A DNA stretch of 64,000 bases from DASUPK01 sp963763955 (GTDB lineage Bacteria; Actinomycetota; Thermoleophilia; Solirubrobacterales; 70-9): the NCBI GenBank assembly GCA_963763955.1, contig CAVXQP010000020.1, positions 9,630 through 73,629 on the forward strand, in the 5' to 3' direction. The position numbers and the translations under genes are program-made. Below, piece after piece: positions 33,506-42,102 of the stretch. The notes below the pieces were generated by a model. It was given only the letters and a program-made list of their open reading frames with translations, was not told the DNA's origin and searched no databases. The number at the start of each line of letters is the position of its first letter. The first letter of the stretch is position 1.

Positions 33506-33922
33506 ATGTTCAAGACCATCGTCTTGGCCCTGGACGGGTCGGACGGAGCGAAGCAGGCAATTCCGGTCGCGGCCGAGCTCGCCGAGAGGGAGAAAGCGAA
33601 GATCGTCATCGCGCACGTGACGGAGTACCTGGCCGTTAAGGGCGGCGAGCTGCCAGACGTCGATGAGGATCAGGTTCGTGCCGAGATCCAGGAGGAAGCG
33701 AAGGAGCTATCCGACCGCGGTATCGAAACGAAGGTCGAGGTGGCCGAGATCACCGTCGGGGGCCCTGCGCACGCGATCGTCGACATCGCCGACCGCAACG
33801 ACGGCGATCTGATCGTGACGGGCACGCGCGGCCACGGCTCGATCGCCGGCCTGATGCTCGGCAGCGTGGCGCACCGGCTGCTCCATATCGCCAAGCGGCC
33901 GACCCTGGCGGTCCCTTCATGA
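33506..33922 (+). CDS. Universal stress protein, single domain
   Basis: 138 aa from ATG 33506, preceded by AGAGGGAAACGAAC. MFKTIVLALDGSDGAKQAIP at the start and TGTRGHGSIAGLMLGSVAHR at the ATP loop. It lies 13 bp after the tandem Usp gene and clearly in the same operon. Fourth Usp gene of the window. Confidence 0.9.
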   Translation: MFKTIVLALDGSDGAKQAIPVAAELAEREKAKIVIAHVTEYLAVKGGELPDVDEDQVRAEIQEEAKELSDRGIETKVEVAEITVGGPAHAIVDIADRNDGDLIVTGTRGHGSIAGLMLGSVAHRLLHIAKRPTLAVPS

Positions 33923-34371
33923 ACGTTAATGGTCCCGTTGAACGCGACGGCGGCATGCTGCTCTCGCACGTCCTGATCGGCCCTGAGTACCGGCAAGAGT
34001 TCGGCAAGGTGAATGGCGGCGACGCGAATGGACCGTCTACAAAATCGAGCAGGCGGACTGATCAGTTGATGCCCATGGCGCTGATTCTGGCTGGGGCGAT
34101 TGTCATCGCCGTGGTTGCGTGGCTCCGGTTGCATCCATTACACGGGTCTAAGCGAATGTCGACGGAGTGCGCCGATCAGACGCAGGTCGAGCGCGAGGTC
34201 TACGAAAAGCTGTATGGACCGCGCTCCAACGGGGCGTCCCAAGGACGTCAGGTTGACTCCTCACCTGGGCGGAATCAGAGCACAGGGAGCCGAACCGTTC
34301 CGCCGTCCGGTAGCCGCAATAGGTCTGCCGCGTTCATGAACTCGCCTCTCCTCAGCAGGCACCTCCTCTAG
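33919..34371 (+). CDS. Hypothetical membrane protein
   Basis: 150 aa from the ATG overlapping the Usp stop (ATGA). One helix at about 51-68 (MALILAGAIVIAVVAWL), followed by a charged segment with TQVEREVYEKLYG and a Ser/Arg/Pro-rich tail without recognisable domain. The overlap supports translation but the composition is poor and it may be a non-conserved frame. Confidence 0.35.
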   Translation: MNVNGPVERDGGMLLSHVLIGPEYRQEFGKVNGGDANGPSTKSSRRTDQLMPMALILAGAIVIAVVAWLRLHPLHGSKRMSTECADQTQVEREVYEKLYGPRSNGASQGRQVDSSPGRNQSTGSRTVPPSGSRNRSAAFMNSPLLSRHLL

Positions 34372-34939
34372 CTGAATTTGCGGCATGCCCATGGAGTTCC
34401 GGCTATCGAACTGCCGTGAGCTTTCTCATTGAACGCCAGATGCTCCCGCAGGATGGTGCCTCGTCGCGCTGACGGGTATGCGGCGCTCACGCCCCCATGG
34501 ACCTCGGCTCGCCGACTCCTCGCAAGAGCGGGCACTGCTTTTTGACGAGCAATCTGGTGCTTTGACATGAATCCGGTTGTCATCACGTAGGCGAAGCCGA
34601 GCCGGGCGTCGGGATCGGCGAAGCCGAATGAGCCGCCGGCCCCCGGTGTCCCGAAGGCGCGTCGGCTCGAGCCCCTGGTGGGCGGTGAAGGAAGGGCTTC
34701 ATTCTGGTGGTCTCCATAGATCACCTATCACGCTGACCCTGCGAATCCCCATCCGGATCGGTGTTGCCGACCCATCCCGCATCGTGGGGCATCGCCGAGT
34801 AACAGCAATCGCCTTGGGCGGCCGAAATCGCCGCTTCCAACAAAGCGGCTATTCCTCAAAAGGGCCGCTAACCGACTGGTTTGCCTGTTCCCGGATCCGA
34901 TTCGTGTCGTAGCTAGAAACGGGCAACAATTCGAATGAG
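34372..34939. other. 568-bp region with only a hydrolase relic
   Basis: Apart from the beta-lactamase-family fragment on the minus strand no gene is supported. The stretch 34730-34930 is lower in GC than its surroundings, and no conserved frame is seen; it should contain the promoter for the downstream methyltransferase and APH/P-loop genes. No hairpin terminator was recognised. Confidence 0.4.
34566..34700 (-). pseudogene. Relic of serine beta-lactamase-family esterase
   Basis: Minus-strand RRAFGTPGAGGSFGFADPDA and RLGFAYVMTTGF match the C-terminal HxGxGG...GFADPxxxxGFxYVMN block of class C beta-lactamase-like esterases (KTG-equivalent region). The His of the canonical FGHPG is Thr here. 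Sequence before and after lacks the rest of the enzyme. Confidence 0.55.
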
Positions 34940-35837
34940 ATGGCTCCTCACCTAAGCCTTCGCCGAGGGCCGGATGCGATCAGTCCCACCGCGCATTACA
35001 CCGGTCATGCTTGGGTCCGGAACAAGCTCTCGCATCCGGAGCTCGCCACCTGGCAGGGGCGGGTGCTATTTGGGGCGCTCCAACCGCCGATGGCGCTGAG
35101 CCGACTGCTCGGCGGACCCACGCTGGAGGGCGCCCTGTTGGCACGGCACAGCCTCATTGACCGCCTGCTCGAGCGCGCTATCGAGGCCGGCAAGGTCCGC
35201 CAGGTGATCGAGCCGGCATGTGGGATGTCGCCTCGCGGCTGGCGCTTCAGCGAGCGCTACGGCGAGCGGCTGACATACGTCGAGGGCGACCTTCCCGAGA
35301 TGGCCGAGCGCAAGCGCCGCGCGCTCGCTCGGATGGGCTCCTTGAACGGCTGCCACCGCGTCGTCGATCTCGACGTACTGCGCGACACCGGGCCCCGGAG
35401 CCTTCGGAGCCTCGTCGACACGCTGGATCGCGGCGAGGGGCTGGCGATCATCACCGAAGGCCTGCTCACCTACCTGGACCGGGAGCAAGTGCTCGCAAGC
35501 TTTGCGCCGCTTCGCCACCGCGCTCGGGGAGTTCCGAGACGGCCTTTATCTGTCGGACCTGCGTCTCGCCGACTTGAACCGAGGACCCGCCGAGCGAGCC
35601 TTCGGAGTCGTTCTCTCCGTGTTCGTGCGGGGAAGGGTGCACACACATTTCGCCGACGAGGCGGAGGCCATAGCCGCGCTCAAGGCTGTCGGCTTCAGTC
35701 AGGTGCGCTTGCATCGGGGTGACACCCAGCCTGTGGAGGCCGTCGACCGTCGCGATCCCGGTGCGGAGATCATCCACGTGATCGAGGGCACGGTGGGATC
35801 AGGACTCGCCGCCACCGCGACTGAGACCGACCCGTGA
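34940..35837 (+). pseudogene. SAM-dependent methyltransferase (leucine carboxyl methyltransferase family), one frameshift
   Basis: First frame: SPTAHYTGHAWVRN, VIEPACGMSPRGWRFSERYG (SAM loop), LAIITEGLLTYLDREQVLASF. An extra G at about 35506 then shifts the frame; the next frame continues RRFATALGEFRDGLYLSDLR and GFSQVRLHRG to the stop at 35837. Removing one base restores a protein of about 298 aa. Related methyltransferases precede the APH/P-loop gene in Mycobacterium (Rv2003c-Rv2004c). The last codons overlap the following start (GTGA). Confidence 0.75.
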
Positions 35838-37426
35838 TGACGGACGGCGGAGAACAACAGCCGGCCCTGGTCTCGGCGATGCTCGAACCGAGTCTCTATC
35901 CCCATTCGCCCAAAGGGGTAGAGCTCCGGGAGACCAACACCTCCTGGGTCTTCCTCGCCGGCGACCTCGCTTACAAGGTGAAGAAGGTGGTGAGCTTCCC
36001 TTTCCTCGACTACGGCACCGTCGAGCGTCGCCACGAGATGTGCCGCGAGGAGGTTCGCCTCAATCGCCGGCTCGCCCCACGTATCTACTTGAGGGTCGTG
36101 GGGATCGCGCGGGAAGGGGATCGGTATGTACTCACCGGGGACGACGACAGCAGCGCGGTCGAGTACGCGATCGAGATGATGCGGGTCGAAGAGGAGCGCA
36201 GCCTCGAGGCGCTGATCCGCGACGCCCTGCTTCAGCCCAGCGACGTCGACTCAGTCGCCCGCCGACTCGCGAGGTTTCACGCCAACGCCGCCGTCGCCCC
36301 GCGGCGGTTCCAGCAGACCCGTGTCCTGGTCGAGAGCCTGGAGGAGAACCTGCGGACGCTGCGAGAGGCCGGCGATGGGATCCTCCCCGCGAGCCGACTC
36401 GATGCCGCGCGACGCTTTACGCAAGCGTTCATGGCCGCCAACCAGGGGCGGCTCGAGGCGCGGGCGCAAGGTGGGCTCGTGCGGGAGTGCCACGGCGACC
36501 TCAGGGCTGAGCACGTGATCGTGCCCGTGGACGGTGAGGTCTACGTCTACGACTGCGTCGAGTTCAACCCCGACCTCCGCTACATCGACGTCGCCTCCGA
36601 TCTTTCCTTTCTGATCATGGACCTCGAGCGGCTCGGCGCCGATGATGTCGCCTCTCGGCTGCTTGCCGAGTACCGGCGGTTGGGCGGCGACCTCGGAGGT
36701 GATCCCCTGGTCTCGTTCTTCGCCTCCTTTCGGGCCTGGGTCCGCGCGAAGGTCGCCTGTCTGACGACGCGGGAGGCATCGCAGGGCGATTCCGAGGGCG
36801 CGCGGTCGGAGAGCGAGGCGCGCGAGCTTCTGCGACTGGGCCATCGCTTCGCCTGGAGCGCGCGCGTCCCATCGGTACTCAGCATCTGCGGAGTGGCCGG
36901 CTCTGGCAAGACCACGCTCGCTGACCAGCTCAGCGCTGCTAGCGGCTGGCCCCGCGTTTCGTCCGATCTCACCCGCAAGCAGCTGGCGGGCACGCCGTCA
37001 ACGGAGCGCGCACGCCCCGAAAACTACTCGAGCGAATTCACGGAGCGCACCTACCGCGAGATGGGAAAGTCTGCCCGCCGGGTGCTCGAGCAGGGAGGCG
37101 GGGTGATCGTCGACGCAACCTTCCATCGCCGCGACGAGCGGGACGCGTTTCGGGCGGGGCTCGGTGACCCCGCTACCCCAATGCTGTTCGTCGAATGTCG
37201 AGCCCCAGCCGAGACACTCACCGCCCGCGTCGTGACCCGGGCGTCGGAGCCCGACCGCGTCTCCGACGCCGACATGGCGATCGTCGAACGACAGCTAGCC
37301 GAACTGGAGCCACTCCAAGAGATCCCTACCCGGCAGCAGATCCAGCTCACCACCGATGCGCCCGTTCAAGACCTGCTCGGCGAGGTCGAGGCCTTCGTCG
37401 ATCGGTTGAGCTGGCGGGCTGGCTGA
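35834..37426 (+). CDS. Aminoglycoside-phosphotransferase-like/P-loop kinase fusion
   Basis: 530 aa. The N-terminal two thirds is an APH-like kinase fold (HGDLRAEHVIV near 220, DCVEFNPDLRYIDVASDLSF near 239). The C-terminal third is a P-loop kinase: Walker A GVAGSGKTT at 353-361, SSDLTRKQLAG and VIVDATFHRRDERDAF. This fusion is widespread in bacteria and includes Rv2004c of the DosR regulon; substrate unknown. The upstream methyltransferase overlaps by 4 bp. Starts at GTG 35834 or the adjacent ATG 35837. Confidence 0.85.
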   Translation: MMTDGGEQQPALVSAMLEPSLYPHSPKGVELRETNTSWVFLAGDLAYKVKKVVSFPFLDYGTVERRHEMCREEVRLNRRLAPRIYLRVVGIAREGDRYVLTGDDDSSAVEYAIEMMRVEEERSLEALIRDALLQPSDVDSVARRLARFHANAAVAPRRFQQTRVLVESLEENLRTLREAGDGILPASRLDAARRFTQAFMAANQGRLEARAQGGLVRECHGDLRAEHVIVPVDGEVYVYDCVEFNPDLRYIDVASDLSFLIMDLERLGADDVASRLLAEYRRLGGDLGGDPLVSFFASFRAWVRAKVACLTTREASQGDSEGARSESEARELLRLGHRFAWSARVPSVLSICGVAGSGKTTLADQLSAASGWPRVSSDLTRKQLAGTPSTERARPENYSSEFTERTYREMGKSARRVLEQGGGVIVDATFHRRDERDAFRAGLGDPATPMLFVECRAPAETLTARVVTRASEPDRVSDADMAIVERQLAELEPLQEIPTRQQIQLTTDAPVQDLLGEVEAFVDRLSWRAG

Positions 37427-37478
37427 CAGGCCGATACGGCCGCTTTCACGCGAAGGAGCCGGTGACGGCCGTCAGCTG

Positions 37479-37667
37479 TTAGGCGGCAAGCGCGCCCCGG
37501 GGGAGATGCCCGCGGGGGATTGCGCCTTTCCTGGCCGGGCCGTGACTCTTTCCCCTGGCCACGCTCATCCGCAAGGGTGGCCTCGCTCTCCGCCAGGCGC
37601 GATGTGCATCCAGCCGGATCTGGGCGGTGAGGTAGCGGTCATCTCGGTCGGTCTGCTTGCTGTTCAT
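37479..37667 (-). CDS. Small highly basic protein
   Basis: 62 aa from ATG 37667. CCGGAGGCATCAG immediately upstream is an excellent Shine-Dalgarno sequence at 6-bp spacing, the main evidence. MNSKQTDRDDRYLTAQIRLD is followed by an Arg/Ala/Pro/Gly-rich stretch. No family recognised. The basic charge suggests nucleic-acid or ribosome contact (speculative). Confidence 0.45.
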   Translation of the reverse strand: MNSKQTDRDDRYLTAQIRLDAHRAWRRARPPLRMSVARGKSHGPARKGAIPRGHLPRGALAA

Positions 37668-38052
37668 CTGATGCCTCCGGGTGTCGGGGATTGTCGGAGC
37701 GATCCTCCGTCCGTTTCTGAAAGACCGGAGAAGGGTTTCCGAAGAATCAGATGAAAGTAGGACCGGAGAGCACGGCCTTTGCCCGGCCTTTGTGTGGAGC
37801 TTCCCGTTCAGCTGGCCCGCCCCTCGCAACTGGCATGCGGATCCGATGCGCCTCCGGCTGATCGAGTACACGCGCTACGGCACCTGGATCGGCTGTGTCG
37901 AGTGCGGCACGTCCTGGCTGATCCGAAGCCGCGACTAGCCTCACGCGGCTGGGTCCGCTGAATCCCGCCGACGAGTGGTGCCCGGCGAGTAGCGCGTAGC
38001 CTTTTATCGTCGAGAGCGGCTACCCCGTGAGTGCCGGGACGAAATAGGTGGT

Positions 38053-38169
38053 CTACTGGAGCGGCTCGGTGCTCCTGAGCCAGTGGAGCGCCAGGGTGGT
38101 CCAGATGGCGCCAAGCAGAAGGGCGCCCACGAGGATGACCGGCAGCACAATGACCTCGAGAGATTCCAT
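38053..38169 (-). CDS. Small single-helix membrane peptide
   Basis: 38 aa, MESLEVIVLPVILVGALLLG then AIWTTLALHW. One clear transmembrane helix with a short charged end. The ribosome site is weak (GGAAC, 5 bp away). A longer in-frame start at 38244 adds a non-hydrophobic leader. Small membrane peptides of this size are common in actinobacteria; function unknown. Confidence 0.4.
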   Translation of the reverse strand: MESLEVIVLPVILVGALLLGAIWTTLALHWLRSTEPLQ

Positions 38170-38242
38170 CGTGGGTTCCAGGATGGAGGGAGGTTCTAAG
38201 GGGAAGATCAAGGAGGGACCTTGCCCCGCCGCTTTCCACGCC

Positions 38243-38273
38243 AAAGCGCCGCTTCTCGTCCAAAGCAGCTACT
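38243..38273 (-). repeat. 31-bp dispersed repeat, copy 1
   Basis: Read on the minus strand, AGTAGCTGCTTTGGACGAGA followed by AGCGGCGCTTT. It matches the copy at 48491 in 29 of 31 positions. It starts at the stop codon of a SnoaL relic; the other copy lies just upstream of a shortened SnoaL gene. Probably inter-gene sequence of an old SnoaL array. Confidence 0.65.
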
Positions 38274-38490
38274 CAGACGTCCCCGGCGGCTGCGAGGGCT
38301 TCGGCCTTATCAGCGAACCCTTGGCCGTGCACGACCTTGCCATTCGCAAACCTCCACACCTGTCAGAAGGTGAAGGTCGCGGGGATACCGCTTTGGCGCC
38401 CCTGCCCGCGGAGCGTCGCGCCCGGCACGACGCAATCGCCTGCGTCGATCAAGGCGTCGACTTGGGCGTGAGAGTCGCTGAACTAGTCGT
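38273..38490 (-). pseudogene. SnoaL-like (NTF2-fold) gene relic with two stops
   Basis: Minus-strand translation gives VDALIDAGDCVVPGATLRGQ, then GIPATFTF, a TGA at 38363-38365 where Trp is expected, and QVWRFANGKVVHGQGFADKA ending in EALAAAGDV and a stop. A second in-frame TAG occurs at 38483-38485. The N-terminal half is gone. The pattern VWRFxxGKVVxxxGFxDKAEALAAAG is typical of SnoaL-like proteins. Confidence 0.68.
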
Positions 38491-38650
38491 CTAGCCACGC
38501 CATAAAGCTCCTGTATCCCTGAGGTCCCCGGTAGGTGCCGGTGCGTCCCGGAACGATTCCGCCGCGACGTTCCAAAGCGGATAGGCGTGATACGGGCCGG
38601 CTGGAGGAGTAGCCTCGCGCCGATCGACGTAAAGCTGGAGGAGGGAGCTC

Positions 38651-39970
38651 GTGTTCGGCACGGATTCGACCGGTACTGGCGAAGGTGGCGGCTCCGGGTC
38701 GGGAGTGCGCCAAGCGAACGAGCTGCGGGCGCTGAGCGCGCTGGTGTTCGAGGACTTGCGCGCGTTTCCGGGCGGCATTCGGGACATGCACTTGGGTATC
38801 GCTGGGCGTGCGTTCCGGGGTGTGGGTCCGGCGGGCCGTCCGGTACAGGTCATCCACGACACGCTTTCGCGCCGCGCCTATGAGGCGATCGGGGCCGGCG
38901 CGGCGCTGCTGGGACGGGCCGTCGATGGGGCCATGGAGCAGCGGGGGGTCGGGGAGGAGGTCGTGCTGTCGACCACGCGTCGCGGTAGCGCCGTGGTCGC
39001 TGCGTTGAATGGCTTGATCGGTGATCGGCTCGAGCGCTCGGGTAGCGCCTTGCACCAGCCTGCCTCGGTGCGGGTGGACGGCGAGGCCGTGGCACTCGAC
39101 GCGGGCTCTGTGAGCGCGGCGTTCCCTGATGCCACGGCGCGGTTGGTGGTGTTCCTGCATGGCCTGATGGGGAATGAGTTTTATTGGGATTGGGGTGGCG
39201 CTCATGCGGGCGATACCTACGGCGCGCGACTGGCCCGGGATCTCGGTTGCACCCCCATATACCTGCGCTACAACACCGGGCTGCACGTCTCTGAGAACGG
39301 TCTGTCCGTTGCGGACCGCCTCGAGGAGTTGGTGGGAGTTTGGCCGGTCGAGGTGCAAGAGATCGCGCTTGTGGGTCACTCGATGGGCGGTCTGGTGGCG
39401 CGCAGCGCCTGTCACCAGGCCTCCGAGGGCGGGCGCCGCTGGACCGAGCGCGTCCGGCATGTGGTCTCGCTGGGCACGCCGCACCTGGGCGCGCCGCTCG
39501 AGCAGGGGGCTCACGTGGCCGCCGAGGCGCTTTACGCGCTGCCCGAGACGCGGATGTTCGGCGCCTTCTTGCGCCGGCGCTCTGCCGGCATTCGCGACCT
39601 GCGTCACGGGTCGCTGGTCGACGAGGACTGGCGCGGTCGTGATCCCAATTCGCTGCGCGCGGCGGCGTGCAAGGAGGTGCCACTCCTGCCGGGAGCCACG
39701 CACTTCTTCGTCTCCGCCACGATCAGCCGCAGCCCGCGCCATCCCTTGGGGCGCCTCCTCGGCGACATCCTGGTGCTCGTGCCCAGCGCCACCGGACGGG
39801 GACGCACCCGGCGCATCCCGTTCCAGGTCGAGCACGGCCACCACGTGAGCCCCGCCCATCATCTCGCGCTGCTGAACCACCCCGAGGTTTACGAGCGCCT
39901 GCGCGAATGGCTCGAGCACCCCAGCGGCAGATCCCCGACGCGTTCCGGGCGCGGCCTCGTGCCAATGTAA
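38651..39970 (+). CDS. Alpha/beta-hydrolase lipase (PGAP1/triacylglycerol-lipase-like)
   Basis: 439 aa from GTG 38651 with GGAGGAGGGAG upstream. Catalytic core at about 165-430: LVVFLHGLMGNEFYWDW (oxyanion HG), nucleophile elbow VGHSMGG, SLGTPHLGAP, and a late VEHGHHVSP as the likely His region. The N-terminal 160 residues are helical without clear homology. No signal peptide seen. It may hydrolyse triacylglycerol or other esters, which would fit the lipid genes earlier in the window. Confidence 0.83.
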   Translation: MFGTDSTGTGEGGGSGSGVRQANELRALSALVFEDLRAFPGGIRDMHLGIAGRAFRGVGPAGRPVQVIHDTLSRRAYEAIGAGAALLGRAVDGAMEQRGVGEEVVLSTTRRGSAVVAALNGLIGDRLERSGSALHQPASVRVDGEAVALDAGSVSAAFPDATARLVVFLHGLMGNEFYWDWGGAHAGDTYGARLARDLGCTPIYLRYNTGLHVSENGLSVADRLEELVGVWPVEVQEIALVGHSMGGLVARSACHQASEGGRRWTERVRHVVSLGTPHLGAPLEQGAHVAAEALYALPETRMFGAFLRRRSAGIRDLRHGSLVDEDWRGRDPNSLRAAACKEVPLLPGATHFFVSATISRSPRHPLGRLLGDILVLVPSATGRGRTRRIPFQVEHGHHVSPAHHLALLNHPEVYERLREWLEHPSGRSPTRSGRGLVPM

Positions 39971-40004
39971 CCGTGAGACCTCCGGCCGCAGACGGTATTG
40001 GCTA

Positions 40005-40143
40005 CTGGGCCGACGATCTCGCCGCCCAGATTGGCGGCGTAGCGCTCGATCGCCTCCTGCTGAACCTTTGGCGCGATGTAGCCTTCCCCTTCCCGCCCAA
40101 GGACGCGGCTCACCCGGATGTAGCCGTCAAGCTTCAGACCCAC
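40005..40143 (-). pseudogene. N-terminal stub of a large serine recombinase
   Basis: From GTG 40143 the minus strand reads MGLKLDGYIRVSRVLGREGE and continues with VQQEAIERYAANLGGEIV. This is the start of a resolvase domain, including the catalytic Ser in YIRVSRV. After about 45 residues the homology ends abruptly and the rest of the integrase is missing. It is head-to-head with efp (12 bp between starts), evidence of an old insertion or integrase gene at this spot. Confidence 0.7.
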
Positions 40144-40154
40144 AGGTGGGGTTT

Positions 40155-40718
40155 ATGCAGATTTCAACGAATCAGTTCAAGAACGGCACTCACATCGAGG
40201 TCGACGGCCGGGTCTTCCGGATTGTCGAGTTCCAGCACGTCAAGCCCGGCAAGGGCGGGGCCTTCGTGCGCTCGAAGCTGAAGCGGGTCGACGATGGTGC
40301 CGTGATCGACAAGACGTTCAAGGCCGGCGAGAAGTTCCGGCCCGTGCGCACCGAGAGCCGGAAGATGCAGTTCCTCTACGACTCAGGCGAGGCGGCCGTC
40401 TTCATGGACAACCAGAGCTACGACCAGGTCGAGATCCCCAAGTCGGTCGTGGGGGACGCCCTGAAGTGGGTGCCGCCCAACTCCGACGTCGACCTGCTCT
40501 TCGTCGACGAGCGCCCCGCCGGCGCCCAGCCGCCGAGCGCCGTCGATCTCGCGATCACCCAGACCGATCCCGGGCTGAAGGGCGACACCGCCTCGGGCGG
40601 CGGCACGAAGCCCGCCACCCTGGAGACCGGCGTCGTGATCCAGGTCCCGCTCTTCATCGAGGAGGGTGAGAGGGTTCGGGTCGACACGCGCAGCGGCGAG
40701 TATGTCTCCCGGGCGTAG
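40155..40718 (+). CDS. efp: Elongation factor P
   Basis: 187 aa from ATG 40155. KOW-like N-domain with HVKPGKGGAFVRSKLKR; the Lys in the PGKGG loop is the tip that reaches the peptidyl-transferase centre. The C-terminal OB domains end in the family signature GLKGDTASGGGTKPATLETG. EF-P rescues ribosomes stalled on polyproline. Followed by nusB, as in many actinobacteria. Confidence 0.97.
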   Translation: MQISTNQFKNGTHIEVDGRVFRIVEFQHVKPGKGGAFVRSKLKRVDDGAVIDKTFKAGEKFRPVRTESRKMQFLYDSGEAAVFMDNQSYDQVEIPKSVVGDALKWVPPNSDVDLLFVDERPAGAQPPSAVDLAITQTDPGLKGDTASGGGTKPATLETGVVIQVPLFIEEGERVRVDTRSGEYVSRA

Positions 40719-40746
40719 GTCAGGCGGCCACTAGCCTTGGGGTTCG

Positions 40747-41127
40747 ATGCGCCGATCGGACCAGAGAAGAGACGCGGTCTTCGCGCTCTACCAGCGCGAG
40801 GTGACGGGCCGCCCGCTCGACGAGCTGCTCGATGGCGCCAAGCCGTTCTCGCGGGAGCTCGCGGAAGCCGTCGAGGCCGGCAAGCCCGAGCTCGACGAGC
40901 TGATCACCAGGCACTCGAAGGGCTGGGCGCTGAGCCGGATCGCGCCGCTCGAGCGGAGCATCATGCGGACCGCGCTCTACGAGGCGCTGCACAGCGACGA
41001 CGTGCCGGTCGAGGTGGCGATCGACGAGGCCGTGGAGTTGAGCAAGGAGTACTGCGGCGCCGACGCGCCGGGCTTCGTCAACGGCATCCTCGGGGCGGCC
41101 CTGTCAGAGCGAGGCGCCGCCGGCTGA
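40747..41127 (+). CDS. nusB: Transcription antitermination factor NusB
   Basis: 126 aa. RRSDQRRDAVFALYQREVTG at the start and PLERSIMRTALYEALHSDDV, VAIDEAVELSKEYCG and FVNGILG at the end are the standard NusB blocks. It binds boxA RNA with NusE in rRNA antitermination. The stop overlaps the ATG of the next gene by one base. Confidence 0.96.
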   Translation: MRRSDQRRDAVFALYQREVTGRPLDELLDGAKPFSRELAEAVEAGKPELDELITRHSKGWALSRIAPLERSIMRTALYEALHSDDVPVEVAIDEAVELSKEYCGADAPGFVNGILGAALSERGAAG

Positions 41128-41915
41128 TGCCTGCCGCGCTCGAGGGTGTGGAGGGGCTCCTCCTCGACCTCAGCGGGGTGATCTACGTCCAGGAGGAGGC
41201 GGTGCCGGGAGCGGCGGAGGCGCTCGAGCGCTTCCGCGCCGACGGGATCCCGGTCAGGCTCGTCACCAACACGACGATGCGCCCCCGCCGCACGATCCTG
41301 GAGCGCCTCGAGCGTCTCGGGATCGAGGCCGATTCGGGCGAGCTCCTCACCCCGGCCACCCTGGCGGCGAGCCGCTGTGCCGAAGCGGGCTACGAGTCGG
41401 TCTCCCTGGTCGTCCTCGACGAGCTCCGGGAGGACCTCGAGGGTCTCGAGGAGCGGGGCGACTCGGTCGACGCGGTGATCGTGGGCGACCTGGGGGAGAG
41501 GTGGGACTACGACGTCCTCAATCGGGCCTTCCGGCAGCTGATGGAGGGCGCCGCCCTGATCGCGCTGCAGAAGAACCGCTACTGGGAAACCGCCGAGGGC
41601 CTCTCGCTCGACGCGGGCCCCTTCGTCGCCGCCCTCGAGTACGCCACCGGGCGTGAGGCCGAGGTGGTCGGAAAGCCCTCCCCGGCCTTTTTCGAGCTCG
41701 CCCTCGGCGAGCTCGGCCTGTCGGCCGAGCGGGCCGCGATGGTCGGCGACGACGTCGAGGCCGACGTGGGAGGTGCGATGGAAGCGGGTCTGGCGGGCAT
41801 CCTGGTCCGCACGGGCAAGTACAGGGAGGACCTGGTGAAGGAATCCGGGATCGAGCCGACCGCGACGGTCGAGTCGGTCGCTGACGTCCCGGAGCTGCTT
41901 TCGCGGCGTCCGTAG
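41127..41915 (+). CDS. HAD-superfamily IIA phosphatase (LHPP-like)
   Basis: 262 aa. Motif I reads LLLDLSGVIY: the second Asp of the usual DxD is Ser, as in the HDHD2/LHPP subgroup (DxSGV). Motif II TNTT, motif III VVGKPSPAF and motif IV MVGDDVEADVGGA are intact. Members hydrolyse phosphohistidine/phospholysine or pyrophosphate. Translationally coupled to nusB. Confidence 0.87.
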   Translation: MPAALEGVEGLLLDLSGVIYVQEEAVPGAAEALERFRADGIPVRLVTNTTMRPRRTILERLERLGIEADSGELLTPATLAASRCAEAGYESVSLVVLDELREDLEGLEERGDSVDAVIVGDLGERWDYDVLNRAFRQLMEGAALIALQKNRYWETAEGLSLDAGPFVAALEYATGREAEVVGKPSPAFFELALGELGLSAERAAMVGDDVEADVGGAMEAGLAGILVRTGKYREDLVKESGIEPTATVESVADVPELLSRRP

Positions 41916-42102
41916 TTCTCCAGCGTAATTCGGGCACTAAGACCCCGATGAAGCGGGACCGGGAAGTTGCATCCTCCGGAAGCGACGAGGAGGAGGATTT
42001 CGGGTTCGATGCGGGCGAAACGGACTTCGGACGTACCGGAGCTCGAACTCGAGCGTGGAGCGGCCGATCAATGGGCGCGCCCGATCAACTACCGTGACGG
42101 CG

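Larger units (their letters stand above)
37427..38650. other. 1.2-kb gene-poor region
   Basis: Contains two small minus-strand ORFs, a SnoaL relic and a 31-bp repeat (listed separately). A 30-codon plus-strand frame at about 37846-37938 (MRLRLIEYTRYGTWIGCVEC then GTSWLIRSRD) has a CxxC pair but no ribosome site. The rest shows nothing I can name. Mobile-element or recombination debris is likely given the recombinase stub at 40.0 kb. Confidence 0.4.

Noticed and set aside
15866..34940. Classical DosR box (GGGACTWWAGTCCC)
   Set aside because: Looked for in the intergenic spacers of the stress cluster; no GGGAC/GTCCC inverted pair with the right spacing was seen.
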